A DNA stretch of 64,000 nt from Pseudomonadota bacterium (GTDB lineage: Bacteria; Pseudomonadota; Gammaproteobacteria; Burkholderiales; Methylophilaceae): NCBI GenBank assembly GCA_029782295.1, contig JAKOVB010000053.1, forward strand, positions 1-64,000, read 5' to 3'. The position numbers were made by a program, and so were the translations under genes. Shown here piece after piece: positions 9,405 to 18,218 of the stretch (position 1 is its first letter; each line of letters opens with the position of its first letter). Below the pieces are notes generated by a model, which saw nothing but the letters and a program-made list of their open reading frames with translations, ran no database searches and had not been told where the DNA came from.

Positions 9405-10319
9405 ATGCATATTCATGTTTTAGGTGCCGGCGCAGGGGGTGGTTTCCCGCAGTGGAACTGCAACTGCCATAACTGCGACGGCCTGCGTAAAGGCACCATC
9501 AAGGCGCGTCCCCGAACCCAGTCTTCCATCTGCGTGAGTGGCGATGGCGTCAACTGGGTCCTGTTCAACGCTTCGCCGGACGTGCTGAAACAGATTCAGG
9601 AATTCGCACCGCTGCAACCGGGTCGTGCGCTGCGCGATACCGGCATCGTCGGCATCGTGCTGATCGATGCCCAGATCGACCATACCACCGGCCTGCTCAT
9701 GCTGCGCGAAGGCCAGGTCAAGCGCGAGATTTTCTGTACCGAGATGGTCAGGAATGACCTCTCCACCGGCAACCCCCTGTTCAATATTCTCGGCCACTAC
9801 TGTGGCGTCAACTGGCACAATGTGCCGATCGACGGTTCCTCGTTCGAGATTCCGGGGGCGACCAACCTCAGGTTCACGACGGTGGCGTTGAAGAGCAAGG
9901 CGCCACCCTATTCGCCGCACCGCTACGACAGCCACGATGGCGATACCATCGGCGTACTGGTTGAAGACACCAGCAATGGCAAGAAACTGTTCTACGCGCC
10001 AGGCCTCGGCGAAATCGAGCCGCATCTGCCGCCTCTGATGGCGCAGGCCGACTGCATCATGGTCGACGGGACTTTCTGGACCGATTGCGAGATGATCGAT
10101 CTGGGCCTGATGGACAAGACTTCGCGTGATATCGGCCACCTGCCGCAATCAGGCAAGGGCGGCATGATGGAAGTTCTGTCGGAATATCCCAATGCGCGTC
10201 GCGTGCTGATTCACATCAACAATACCAATCCCATCCTGAACGAGGAATCCCCGCAGCGCCGCGAACTGGAAGCGACCGGCATCGAGGTTTCCTACGATGG
10301 CATGGACATCATTCTTTAA
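9405..10319 (+). CDS. pqqB: PQQ biosynthesis protein PqqB
   Basis: A 304-residue metallo-beta-lactamase-fold protein required for PQQ synthesis; the family is reported to hydroxylate the tyrosine-derived ring. It begins MHIHVLGAGAGGGFPQWNC, the canonical PqqB N-terminus. A CNCHNC cysteine cluster (residues about 18-24) and the histidine/aspartate positions DAQIDHTTG and MVDGTFW are visible. It is second in the pqq operon. Confidence 0.97.
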   Translation: MHIHVLGAGAGGGFPQWNCNCHNCDGLRKGTIKARPRTQSSICVSGDGVNWVLFNASPDVLKQIQEFAPLQPGRALRDTGIVGIVLIDAQIDHTTGLLMLREGQVKREIFCTEMVRNDLSTGNPLFNILGHYCGVNWHNVPIDGSSFEIPGATNLRFTTVALKSKAPPYSPHRYDSHDGDTIGVLVEDTSNGKKLFYAPGLGEIEPHLPPLMAQADCIMVDGTFWTDCEMIDLGLMDKTSRDIGHLPQSGKGGMMEVLSEYPNARRVLIHINNTNPILNEESPQRRELEATGIEVSYDGMDIIL

Positions 10320-10331
10320 TCGGAGCAAAAA

Positions 10332-11090
10332 ATGAGCGACAACCTGCAACCCTGGAGCCGTGAGGAGTTCGAACAGAAGCTGCGTGAGCGCGGCCGCGGT
10401 TATCACATCTATCATCCGTTCCATGTGCTGATGTACGAGGGCAAGCTGACCAAGGAGCAACTCCAGTGCTGGGTCGCCAATCGCTTCTATTATCAGATTG
10501 CCATCCCCATCAAGGATGCGGCGATCCTTTCCAACTGCCCGGATCGCGAAGTGCGTCGCGGCTGGATTCAGCGCATTTTCGACCACGATGGCAGCGGCCA
10601 TATCAATGAAGGCGGCGAGGGCGGCATCGAGGCATGGATCCAGCTGGGTGAAGCCGTGGGCATGACCCGCGAGGACGTGACCTCCCTCAAGCTGGTGTCG
10701 CCGGCGGCACGCTTCGCCGTGGATGCCTATATCAACTTTGCGCGTCAACGGCCCTGGCAGGAAGCTGTGTGCTCCTCTCTGACCGAATTGTTCGCCCCGC
10801 ACATCCACCAGCAGCGCATCGATGCCTGGCCGGAAAAGTATCCCTGGATCAAGCCGGAAGGCATGCAATACTTCAGGAACCGCCTGACCCAGGCCCGCCG
10901 CGATGTGAAGCAGGGTCTGGATATTACGCTGGACCACTTCGGCAAGTCGCGCGAGATGCAGGAACGCGCCTGCGAAATCCTGCAGTTCAAGCTGGATGTG
11001 CTGTGGGCGCTGGCGGATGCCATCATGCTGCAGTGCTGTGACGTCAAGATCGAGGGTGGCACGCAATATGTCCGACAAGATCAGGTCTGA
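10332..11090 (+). CDS. pqqC: pyrroloquinoline-quinone synthase PqqC
   Basis: A 252-residue all-helical oxidase that catalyses the last step of PQQ synthesis, ring closure and oxidation without a metal or cofactor. Family blocks are visible: [36 protein letters not shown] and [20 protein letters not shown] ribosome site (GGAGC) precedes the ATG. The end overlaps pqqD by 23 bases. Confidence 0.97.
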   Translation: MSDNLQPWSREEFEQKLRERGRGYHIYHPFHVLMYEGKLTKEQLQCWVANRFYYQIAIPIKDAAILSNCPDREVRRGWIQRIFDHDGSGHINEGGEGGIEAWIQLGEAVGMTREDVTSLKLVSPAARFAVDAYINFARQRPWQEAVCSSLTELFAPHIHQQRIDAWPEKYPWIKPEGMQYFRNRLTQARRDVKQGLDITLDHFGKSREMQERACEILQFKLDVLWALADAIMLQCCDVKIEGGTQYVRQDQV

Positions 11091-11352
11091 TCAGGTTTTT
11101 GGCCTCGCCAAGCATTACCGTTTCCAGTGGGAGGAAGCGCAGGGCGGTTATGTCCTGCTCTTCCCCGAGGGCATGATCAAGCTGAACGGTGGTGCCGGCG
11201 AGGTGATCAAGCGTGTCGACGGCAAGAAGACCGTGGGCGAGATCGTTGCCGACTGCAAGGCGGCATTCCCGGATGTCCCGGACCTTGAGGCGGATGTGCT
11301 GGCCATGCTGGAACTGGCCGTCGGCAAGACCTGGATTACGTTGAAGGAATAG
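11068..11352 (+). CDS. pqqD: PqqA-binding peptide chaperone PqqD
   Basis: A 94-residue RiPP recognition element that presents PqqA to the radical SAM enzyme PqqE. The start ATG 11068 ([10 protein letters not shown]) gives the normal family length and lies inside the 3' end of pqqC. Typical features are the segment [19 protein letters not shown] and the acidic C-terminal helix. A longer in-frame reading to 10996 would add unrelated residues and is rejected. Confidence 0.95.
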   Translation: MSDKIRSDQVFGLAKHYRFQWEEAQGGYVLLFPEGMIKLNGGAGEVIKRVDGKKTVGEIVADCKAAFPDVPDLEADVLAMLELAVGKTWITLKE

Positions 11353-11354
11353 CC

Positions 11355-12536
11355 ATGGCACAACAAAACAACGGCGCTTCGCTGAATCATCCACCCAAGC
11401 CATTCTGGCTGCTGGCGGAGATCACTTATCGCTGCCCCTTGCATTGCGCGTTCTGCTACAACCCGACCGACTATGCAACCCACACGCAGAACGAGCTGAG
11501 CACCGAGCAATGGATCAAGGTGCTGCGCGATGCCCGCAAACTGGGCGCGCTGCAGTTGGGGATATCGGGCGGGGAACCGCTGCTGCGAGACGATATCGAA
11601 GAGATCGTGGCGGAAGCCGGAAGCCTCGGCTATTACTCCAACCTGATCACTTCCGGCGTGGGCCTGACCGAAAAGCGCATCGCCGAGTTCAAGCGTGGCG
11701 GACTGGACCATATCCAGTTGTCCATGCACGACATCACCAAGGACATCAACAACTTCATCACGGATACCAATACCTTCGAACTGAAGAAGAAGGTGGCCGC
11801 GATGATCAAGGAGTATGACTATCCGATGGTGCTGAACGTGGTGATCCACCGTTACAACATCGAGCATATCGGCGAGATCCTTGAAATGGCCGAGGCGATC
11901 GGCGCGGATTTCGTTGAACTGGCGAACACCCAGTATTACGGCTGGTCGCTGCTGAACCGGGCGCAGTTGATGCCGACCCGCGAACAGCTGGAAAAGGCCG
12001 AGGCCATCACCAACAAGTTCCGGGAACGCGTCGGCAACAAGATGAAGGTATTCTTCGTGGTCCCTGACTACTATGCCGACCGTCCCAAGAAGTGCATGAA
12101 CGGTTGGGGCGAGGTATTCATGATCGTCACGGCCAACGGCGACGTCTTGCCATGCCATTCGGCACGTTCGCTGCCGGGGCTGGAGTTCCCGAATGTGCGC
12201 GACAAGGGTCTGGAGTGGGCCTGGAATGAATCCCCGGCCTTCAACAAATACCGCGGGGATGACTGGATGAAGGAACCCTGCCGCACCTGCCCGGAAAAGG
12301 AGAAGGATCTCGGTGGCTGCCGTTGCCAGACCTATCTGCTGACCGGTGATCCCGAAGGCACCGATCCGGTCTGTTCCAAGTCCCCGACGCATCAGATCAT
12401 CCTGGATGCCATCGAGGAAGCCAAGAATCCGCAGATCGCTTCCCGTCCCATCCTGTTCCGTAATGACAAGAACTCGCGCCTGATCGCCGATGGCGAGCTA
12501 AGCGAGATCGTCAAGCCCTTCCACGCACTCCCCTGA
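11355..12536 (+). CDS. pqqE: PqqA peptide cyclase (radical SAM/SPASM) PqqE
   Basis: A 393-residue radical SAM enzyme that forms the carbon-carbon bond between Glu15 and Tyr19 of PqqA. The radical SAM cluster motif CPLHCAFC (C-x3-C-x2-C) is near residue 29, followed by GISGGEPLLR. The C-terminal SPASM region has CHSARSLPGLEF and CRTCPEKEKDLGGCRC for auxiliary clusters. It starts 2 bases after pqqD and ends the operon; no pqqF protease gene follows. Confidence 0.97.
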   Translation: MAQQNNGASLNHPPKPFWLLAEITYRCPLHCAFCYNPTDYATHTQNELSTEQWIKVLRDARKLGALQLGISGGEPLLRDDIEEIVAEAGSLGYYSNLITSGVGLTEKRIAEFKRGGLDHIQLSMHDITKDINNFITDTNTFELKKKVAAMIKEYDYPMVLNVVIHRYNIEHIGEILEMAEAIGADFVELANTQYYGWSLLNRAQLMPTREQLEKAEAITNKFRERVGNKMKVFFVVPDYYADRPKKCMNGWGEVFMIVTANGDVLPCHSARSLPGLEFPNVRDKGLEWAWNESPAFNKYRGDDWMKEPCRTCPEKEKDLGGCRCQTYLLTGDPEGTDPVCSKSPTHQIILDAIEEAKNPQIASRPILFRNDKNSRLIADGELSEIVKPFHALP

Positions 12537-12543
12537 TCGACTG

Positions 12544-12579
12544 CCCCGGTGCTTTACGCACCGGGGACGGTCTTGCCTT
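12544..12579 (+). terminator. terminator after pqqE
   Basis: Stem CCCCGGTGC (12544-12552) with GCACCGGGG (12558-12566) and loop TTTAC, followed at a short distance by a T-rich run. It closes the pqq operon. Confidence 0.75.
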
Positions 12580-12651
12580 TTTCATACAGTTGACTTAACG
12601 GTCATCAATGTGTTGCAATGATTCTTGCATGACGCATGACAGGGGAAGAAG

Positions 12652-15600
12652 GTGGCATCGGAAGAGCAGGCAGGTCGGCATCAGGAAGACGAATCGCTGT
12701 TGAATCAGCAGCGAAAGGCCCTGGACGACCCGCGCAAGCCTGCATCGCGGGAGACCCTGCAGGCTGTTCTCGATTCCCATGACCGTCTCAAGGCCTGGAA
12801 CGACCAGATCGAGGCAGTGATGGAGGATGGCCGCGCCTTGCAGGACGGGGTCCTCATGAACAACGTGCGCACAGCCGCAGCCTTGTTGATTACCTCCGGT
12901 CGCACAGTCGACAGCCAGAATTTCGAACTCATGCGCGTCATGCAACTCAACGACCGGACATTGTCCGGTCCGGCCATGGCGGAAGGCTTCATGCAGGGAG
13001 TGCTGCATGAAGCGGGCAAACCCGGCCAACGTCTGCTTGACGCCCTGGCACCTTCCGATATGAATCTGGCGCACGCCAGCCAACGCAGTCAGGCGTTGCA
13101 ACATCAGCCCGCGGAGCTGGCCACACAGGCCATCGACGCTGCTACCCGGCTGGCAGAACATGTACAGCAGGCAGCCAGTGAACCGGAGCGGTTGGCAGAC
13201 AGGATGAAAGCGTCGATCGACGCGATGCCGCAAGCCTATGCCGAGGCACTGGATCAAGTGCGCCAGGAGCTGGCCGAACGGGTGCGTCAACCGGATGCCA
13301 GCCATGCCTTGGGCTATCAAATGGGTTTGGCCGCGGCCGGTATCGTCCGCGAGGCATCCGATCCCGGGCGCAAGGCTGAGCGCCTGGATGAACTGGCGGA
13401 TACAGTTGCGACCAAGCCTGACGAGTTGGCCAGAACTCTGGGTGGAGGTGCCTTCCCCCCTGAAGGACGTACCCAGCGGGATTTTTCAGGCGCCATGCAT
13501 TTCGAGAAGGCGGTGGAGACCCTCGACGGTCCCATGTCCCGCGTCCATTACCAACCTGCGGAAGGTCATTCGATCAATGCGCTCGTCGATCGCAACGGGC
13601 AGCTGCATTACCACATCATCAAGTCGGATGGCGAGCGGCACGGCCATGGGGACGAAATGTTCGCTTCCATGGTCAGGAAGTTCGAGGAGAACGGGGTCGA
13701 AATCACCGGCCTTCGCGATATCTGGCGCCTGAACGGACGGGACAGTACCAACGGTCGCCAGTACCGAGAGGCATTGGAGCGGGGCGATTCTGCGGAAACT
13801 GCGGCGTTCCGCACCTTCTCGGGCGTGCAGGCCAGGGAACTTGGACTCAACCGGGTATCCCATCTCGATGCCGCACCGGGTCAACCGATCCGGCCGGTTT
13901 TCGACAGGCCGGACTGGGGGGCGGATGCTGCCTGGGGCGAATATGCGAATCGATGGGTCAGTTCCATGGCGCATGCCGGAAGGCATTCCGGAGACACAGG
14001 CTTCGAAGCGCGCGATGTCGGGAGTCCGTCGCGATTGCAGGAAAAGCGGCAACAGACTGAGACCTCCGTACCGGCCAGCTCGAATGCCTTGGAGAAGTCA
14101 CCTGATGCGCAGACTTCCATGTCCTGGCCGGAATATGGTGCCACGATGAGCGGAGGCGCATTCAGGAAAGCGGGTGCCCTTCAGCGGGATTTCTCGCACA
14201 TGATGGAGCTGGACATCTACGACAGCAAACTGGAAGGACGTTTTTCCAAAGTCGACTATACGCCCGATCTTGGCTCAAACAATTATGTTCACGGCTTGGT
14301 CGATGACGATCATCGTCTCAGTTTTGAAATTGCCAGTACCGATAAGAAATACGGGTATGGCACCGAAATGTTTGCCTCCATGGTGCGCAAGTTTGACCAG
14401 CACCGTATCGGAATCGATGGGCTCGACGCCTACTGGATCAGGGATTCGGTCGATGCCAGTACCAACGCACACCAGTTCGAAAAGGCAATAGGAGAAGGGT
14501 ATTCGCCAGAGAGGGCTGCTTTCAGCACGTTTACCGGTCGGCAGGCGCAGGAACTCGGCTTGACCAGAGCGACGTTTCCCGAAGAAAAATACGAAGGCAT
14601 CCTCACCCCGAAGTTCGATCGCCCCGATTGGGGACGTAGCCCGCCCTGGAGCGATTACGCCAATGCATGGGTGTCCACCATGGCCCATGCTGGACGTCAG
14701 ATCGAAAACGAGAAGCTGGGCATTCCGAATCCGACATGGGACGGTGGCAGCGCGCCCAGATGGCATGAAGTCGGAAGAACCGGGAAATCATGGACAGATC
14801 ATCTGGGGGCCGGCAGCATGCCCGCCGAGCCAGGGCTGGATCGCGATTTCTCGTCCCGGATGGTTTTTGTCCCGGGGAATGCGACGCGGGAACAGCCTGA
14901 TCAGGTCAGATATGAGCCGGTCAAAGGGCATTGGGCCCTCGGCACAGTCGATGCCCGTGGGCGCATGGATTTCGGAATGCATAGCAAGGCTGGGGAGGAG
15001 CACGGCTTCGAGGATGAAATGTTCCGTTCCATGGTGCGCAAGCTCGACACTCATCGGGTCGAAGTCAAGGGTTTTGATCTTGAATGGAATATGCGTTCGG
15101 CATCCGGCGACACCAATGCAGACCATTTCCTGAGGGCGCTTGCGGAGGGGCGGTCCATCCAGTCGGCGGCATTCGATACTTTCGCCGGACGTCAGGCGCA
15201 GGAGCTCGGTTTCACGCGCGTGACCATCCCGCCGATGCTGCACGAGCAATGGGTGACACCGAGTTTCGATCGACCGGATTGGGGCCCCGATGCCGGCTGG
15301 CGTGATTATGCGAATGCCTGGACGTCCTCGATGGCGCATGCCGGTCGCCATGCCGACAAAGCGTCGATAACGCCGGAAGGGCATGACCTGTCCGGGCCAC
15401 CGGTGCCTGATAGGCCGCGCCATGGGACAATGGACGCGGCAAAGGCGAGCCCTCAGACGGAGGCTGGCGCTTCGCCCTCACTGCAGGCCGCACAGATCGC
15501 CATCGTCTCGCAGATCCAGTCCCTGGGCCTGCCGCCGGAAGCGGAGGCCATCGCCATTGCACAGGTCGAGAAAAACGTGGGCAAGGCCGCGCAACAAGGG

Positions 15601-15672
15601 CAGAAATTGCCGATTCAGATCGAACAGACGGAAACCCCGTCTCCCGGGCGGGACGATCTGTCGCAGAAGTAA
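12652..15672 (+). CDS. large protein with three copies of an unrecognised domain
   Basis: A 1006-residue protein that I cannot assign. It appears to start at GTG 12652 after a purine-rich site (AGGGGAAG). Residues about 1-260 are mostly charged and helical. A domain of roughly 180 residues then occurs three times (about 264-446, 500-683 and 720-900). Shared blocks are QRDFS near the start, EMFxSMVRKxxxxxxxxxG, xSTN or DTN, AAFxTFxGxQAxELGxxR, FDRPDWG, and WxxYANxWxSxMAHAGR at the end. Linkers are Ser/Pro/Gln-rich, and a Gln/Glu-rich helical tail follows (about 940-1006). No signal peptide or membrane segment is seen. It stands alone between pqqE and an MFS exporter. A secreted or polymorphic effector is possible but unproven. 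Confidence 0.85.
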   Translation: MASEEQAGRHQEDESLLNQQRKALDDPRKPASRETLQAVLDSHDRLKAWNDQIEAVMEDGRALQDGVLMNNVRTAAALLITSGRTVDSQNFELMRVMQLNDRTLSGPAMAEGFMQGVLHEAGKPGQRLLDALAPSDMNLAHASQRSQALQHQPAELATQAIDAATRLAEHVQQAASEPERLADRMKASIDAMPQAYAEALDQVRQELAERVRQPDASHALGYQMGLAAAGIVREASDPGRKAERLDELADTVATKPDELARTLGGGAFPPEGRTQRDFSGAMHFEKAVETLDGPMSRVHYQPAEGHSINALVDRNGQLHYHIIKSDGERHGHGDEMFASMVRKFEENGVEITGLRDIWRLNGRDSTNGRQYREALERGDSAETAAFRTFSGVQARELGLNRVSHLDAAPGQPIRPVFDRPDWGADAAWGEYANRWVSSMAHAGRHSGDTGFEARDVGSPSRLQEKRQQTETSVPASSNALEKSPDAQTSMSWPEYGATMSGGAFRKAGALQRDFSHMMELDIYDSKLEGRFSKVDYTPDLGSNNYVHGLVDDDHRLSFEIASTDKKYGYGTEMFASMVRKFDQHRIGIDGLDAYWIRDSVDASTNAHQFEKAIGEGYSPERAAFSTFTGRQAQELGLTRATFPEEKYEGILTPKFDRPDWGRSPPWSDYANAWVSTMAHAGRQIENEKLGIPNPTWDGGSAPRWHEVGRTGKSWTDHLGAGSMPAEPGLDRDFSSRMVFVPGNATREQPDQVRYEPVKGHWALGTVDARGRMDFGMHSKAGEEHGFEDEMFRSMVRKLDTHRVEVKGFDLEWNMRSASGDTNADHFLRALAEGRSIQSAAFDTFAGRQAQELGFTRVTIPPMLHEQWVTPSFDRPDWGPDAGWRDYANAWTSSMAHAGRHADKASITPEGHDLSGPPVPDRPRHGTMDAAKASPQTEAGASPSLQAAQIAIVSQIQSLGLPPEAEAIAIAQVEKNVGKAAQQGQKLPIQIEQTETPSPGRDDLSQK

Positions 15673-15713
15673 GGTCCGGCCTTCAACGGGGTCGCCTGTG
15701 GCACAATAGGCGC

Positions 15714-16898
15714 ATGCGTTCACAGACCACCATTGCCCTCGTTCTGGCCGCCCTCGCAGCGCTTGCGCCCTTTGCCATCGATACCTATCTCCCCGCATTT
15801 CCGGCACTGGCCCGGGATCTTGGCGGGACGACGCTGGATATCCAGCAAAGCCTGACGGTCTACCTGTTGCCTTATGCGTTGATGACCTTGTGGCACGGCG
15901 CCATTTCCGACGCCATCGGACGGCTGGCGGCCATCCGCTGGGGGCTGATCGTCTTTGCTCTGGCCTCGGTGGGGTGTGCCCTGGCGCCGAATGTGGAAAC
16001 GCTCTGGTTCTTCCGCGTGTTGCAGGGACTCTCCGGCGGTGCTGGCAACGTGGTGTCGCGCGCCATGGTGCGGGATCTGTTCGAGGGGGTCGCGGCACAG
16101 CGGGTGATGGCGCAGGTGCAGATGATTTTCGGCCTGGCGCCTGCCGTGGCGCCCATCGTCGGCGGGATGCTGCTCGGCATCCACTGGCAGGCCATTTTCA
16201 TCTTCCTGTTTCTTTACGCGCTGCTGGCGCTCTTCGCCGCCTATCGATACCTGCCCGAGACGATGCCGGCCGACCGGCGCGTGCCGCTGGCGCCGCGACA
16301 GATCCTGTGGGATTACCAACGGATTTTCGGCGACAGCCAGTTCCGCTTTCTGGTGGTCGCTTTCGGGGCCAACTTTTCCGGTTTCTTCGTGTATGTGCTC
16401 GCAGCACCGGTGTTCCTGATCCAGCATCTCGGGCTGAATGCCCATCAGTTCGGCTACATGTTCGTCCCGACGGTCCTGGGCATGGTCGGGGGTTCCTGGC
16501 TGGCTCGCCGGTTTGCGGGAAAGATCCCGGAGGCTACCGTGTTGCGCCTGGCCTACGGCTGGATGGCAGGGGCGGTGCTGCTGAACGTGGCTGTTTGCCT
16601 GTGGATGCCGAGGGGGCCGCTTTACAACATCCTGCCCATCGCCCTGTACAACATCGGCATGGCCTTTGCGATGCCCATCCTGTCCGTGGCAGCACTGGAC
16701 CGCCATCCCCGCCTGCGCGGCACAGCGGCCTCCGGGCAGGCGTTCATGCAGATGCTGCTGTCGACCGTTTCGGCCGGCCTTCTGGTGCCTCTGCTGTGGC
16801 GCCAGCCGCTTGGTCTCGCTTTGGGGATGGGCGCTTATCTGCTGCTTTCGTTTGCATTCATCCGCCACGCGGACCTGTGGCAAAAGAAGCCTGCATAG
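15714..16898 (+). CDS. MFS multidrug transporter, Bcr/CflA family
   Basis: A 394-residue major facilitator with about 12 membrane segments. The opening FAIDTYLPAFPALARDLG and the loop after helix 2 (GAISDAIGRLAAIRWG) match Bcr/CflA drug-H+ antiporters, as does RVLQGLSGGAGNVVSRAMVRDLF in helix 4. It starts 42 bases after the triple-repeat gene. The exported compound cannot be predicted. Confidence 0.88.
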   Translation: MRSQTTIALVLAALAALAPFAIDTYLPAFPALARDLGGTTLDIQQSLTVYLLPYALMTLWHGAISDAIGRLAAIRWGLIVFALASVGCALAPNVETLWFFRVLQGLSGGAGNVVSRAMVRDLFEGVAAQRVMAQVQMIFGLAPAVAPIVGGMLLGIHWQAIFIFLFLYALLALFAAYRYLPETMPADRRVPLAPRQILWDYQRIFGDSQFRFLVVAFGANFSGFFVYVLAAPVFLIQHLGLNAHQFGYMFVPTVLGMVGGSWLARRFAGKIPEATVLRLAYGWMAGAVLLNVAVCLWMPRGPLYNILPIALYNIGMAFAMPILSVAALDRHPRLRGTAASGQAFMQMLLSTVSAGLLVPLLWRQPLGLALGMGAYLLLSFAFIRHADLWQKKPA

Positions 16899-17060
16899 TC
16901 ATGGCAATCCCGCCCATGGCCTGTTATTGTCCCGAAAGACAGGTAGGGGTAGAGGTCTGCAACAATCTGGATTAACATGTCCTTTAAGGGGGGGGCGGGC
17001 AAGCTGTGCTTGGATCTGTGTGTTTTTTAATTCAGAAAAATTGTGCCCGTGGATGCAATC

Positions 17061-18218
17061 ATGTTTACGATTCTCATCGTCGATGACACACCAGAGAACT
17101 TGACGCTGATGAGCGGTTTGCTCGAACCGCTTTATCAGGTGCGGGCTGCGGGGAGCGGGGCACGGGCCCTGGCCGTGGCGGCCTCAGACCCGCGACCGGA
17201 TCTGATCCTGCTGGATATCATGATGCCGGGGATGGATGGCTATGAGGTGATGCGGCAACTGAAAGCCAATCCGGTGACGGCTGACATCCCGGTAATCTTC
17301 GTGACTGCGCTCGATAGCGGCCAGGACGAGGAACAGGGGTTGCAACTCGGTGCGGTGGACTTTATCGCCAAGCCTGTTCGCCCGGCCATCATGCTGGCCA
17401 GGGTCAAGAATCATCTCGATCTGAAATCGGCTCGAGATGAATTGCAGGCACGAAACAAACTGCTGGAGGCCGAAGTGGCTGCCCGTATGGAGGAAAATGC
17501 TCAGATTCACGATATCAGCATTCGTTCGCTGGCCCATCTGGCGGAAATCCGGAGCCGGGAGAGCAGTAGCCACCTGAAACGCACCCAGCTTTACATGCGT
17601 GCTCTTGCCCTGCATTTGCGCAACCAGGAAAGGTTCGCATCCTATCTTTCTGAAAAGAATGTCAAATTGCTTGTCCAGTCAGCCCCGTTGCACGACATCG
17701 GCAAGGTCGGGGTGCCCGATCATGTCCTGTGCAAGCCCGGCAAGTTGAACGGTGAAGAATGGGAACTCGTGAAGCAACACAGCAGCCTGGGTTATCAAGC
17801 CATCCGCGACGCGGAGCAGGATCAGGGCGGTCCCGTGGATTTCCTCAGCATGGCCAAGGATATCGCTTACTACCACCATGAGCGCTGGGATGGCAGCGGT
17901 TATCCAAAGGGCCTGGCGGAGGAGGATATTCCGATTAGCGCCCGCCTGATGGCCGTGGCGGACGTCTTCGATGCCCTGATCTCCCGACGCAGCTACAAAC
18001 CTGCCTATTCCTTCGACGCCGCGGTCGAGATGATGCGTGAAGGGCGGGGCACCCATTTTGACCCGGATGTGCTCGATGCCTTCCTGGCCCATCTGGGCAC
18101 GTTCGAGTCGATTGCCAGTCGCTATGCGGATGGGGGAGGCACTTCTCTCCAGGACGCCGAGCAATCCCTGACGGAAGCATCAAAGGAGCAACGCAATTTG
18201 TCAGGGGTTGAAGGATGA
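17061..18218 (+). CDS. response regulator with HD-GYP phosphodiesterase output
   Basis: A 385-residue two-domain protein. The receiver (about 1-120) has the acidic pair (VDDT), phosphoacceptor Asp in [11 protein letters not shown] and the distal Lys in AKPVRP. A short coiled coil leads to an HD-GYP domain with LHDIGKVG (about residue 210), [14 protein letters not shown] and ADVFDAL, all consistent with cyclic-di-GMP hydrolysis. ATG 17061 gives a normal receiver N-terminus; a GTG 18 bases upstream is in frame but has no better ribosome site. Its stop overlaps the start of the giant kinase (ATGA), so the two are translationally coupled and probably partners. Confidence 0.93.
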   Translation: MFTILIVDDTPENLTLMSGLLEPLYQVRAAGSGARALAVAASDPRPDLILLDIMMPGMDGYEVMRQLKANPVTADIPVIFVTALDSGQDEEQGLQLGAVDFIAKPVRPAIMLARVKNHLDLKSARDELQARNKLLEAEVAARMEENAQIHDISIRSLAHLAEIRSRESSSHLKRTQLYMRALALHLRNQERFASYLSEKNVKLLVQSAPLHDIGKVGVPDHVLCKPGKLNGEEWELVKQHSSLGYQAIRDAEQDQGGPVDFLSMAKDIAYYHHERWDGSGYPKGLAEEDIPISARLMAVADVFDALISRRSYKPAYSFDAAVEMMREGRGTHFDPDVLDAFLAHLGTFESIASRYADGGGTSLQDAEQSLTEASKEQRNLSGVEG

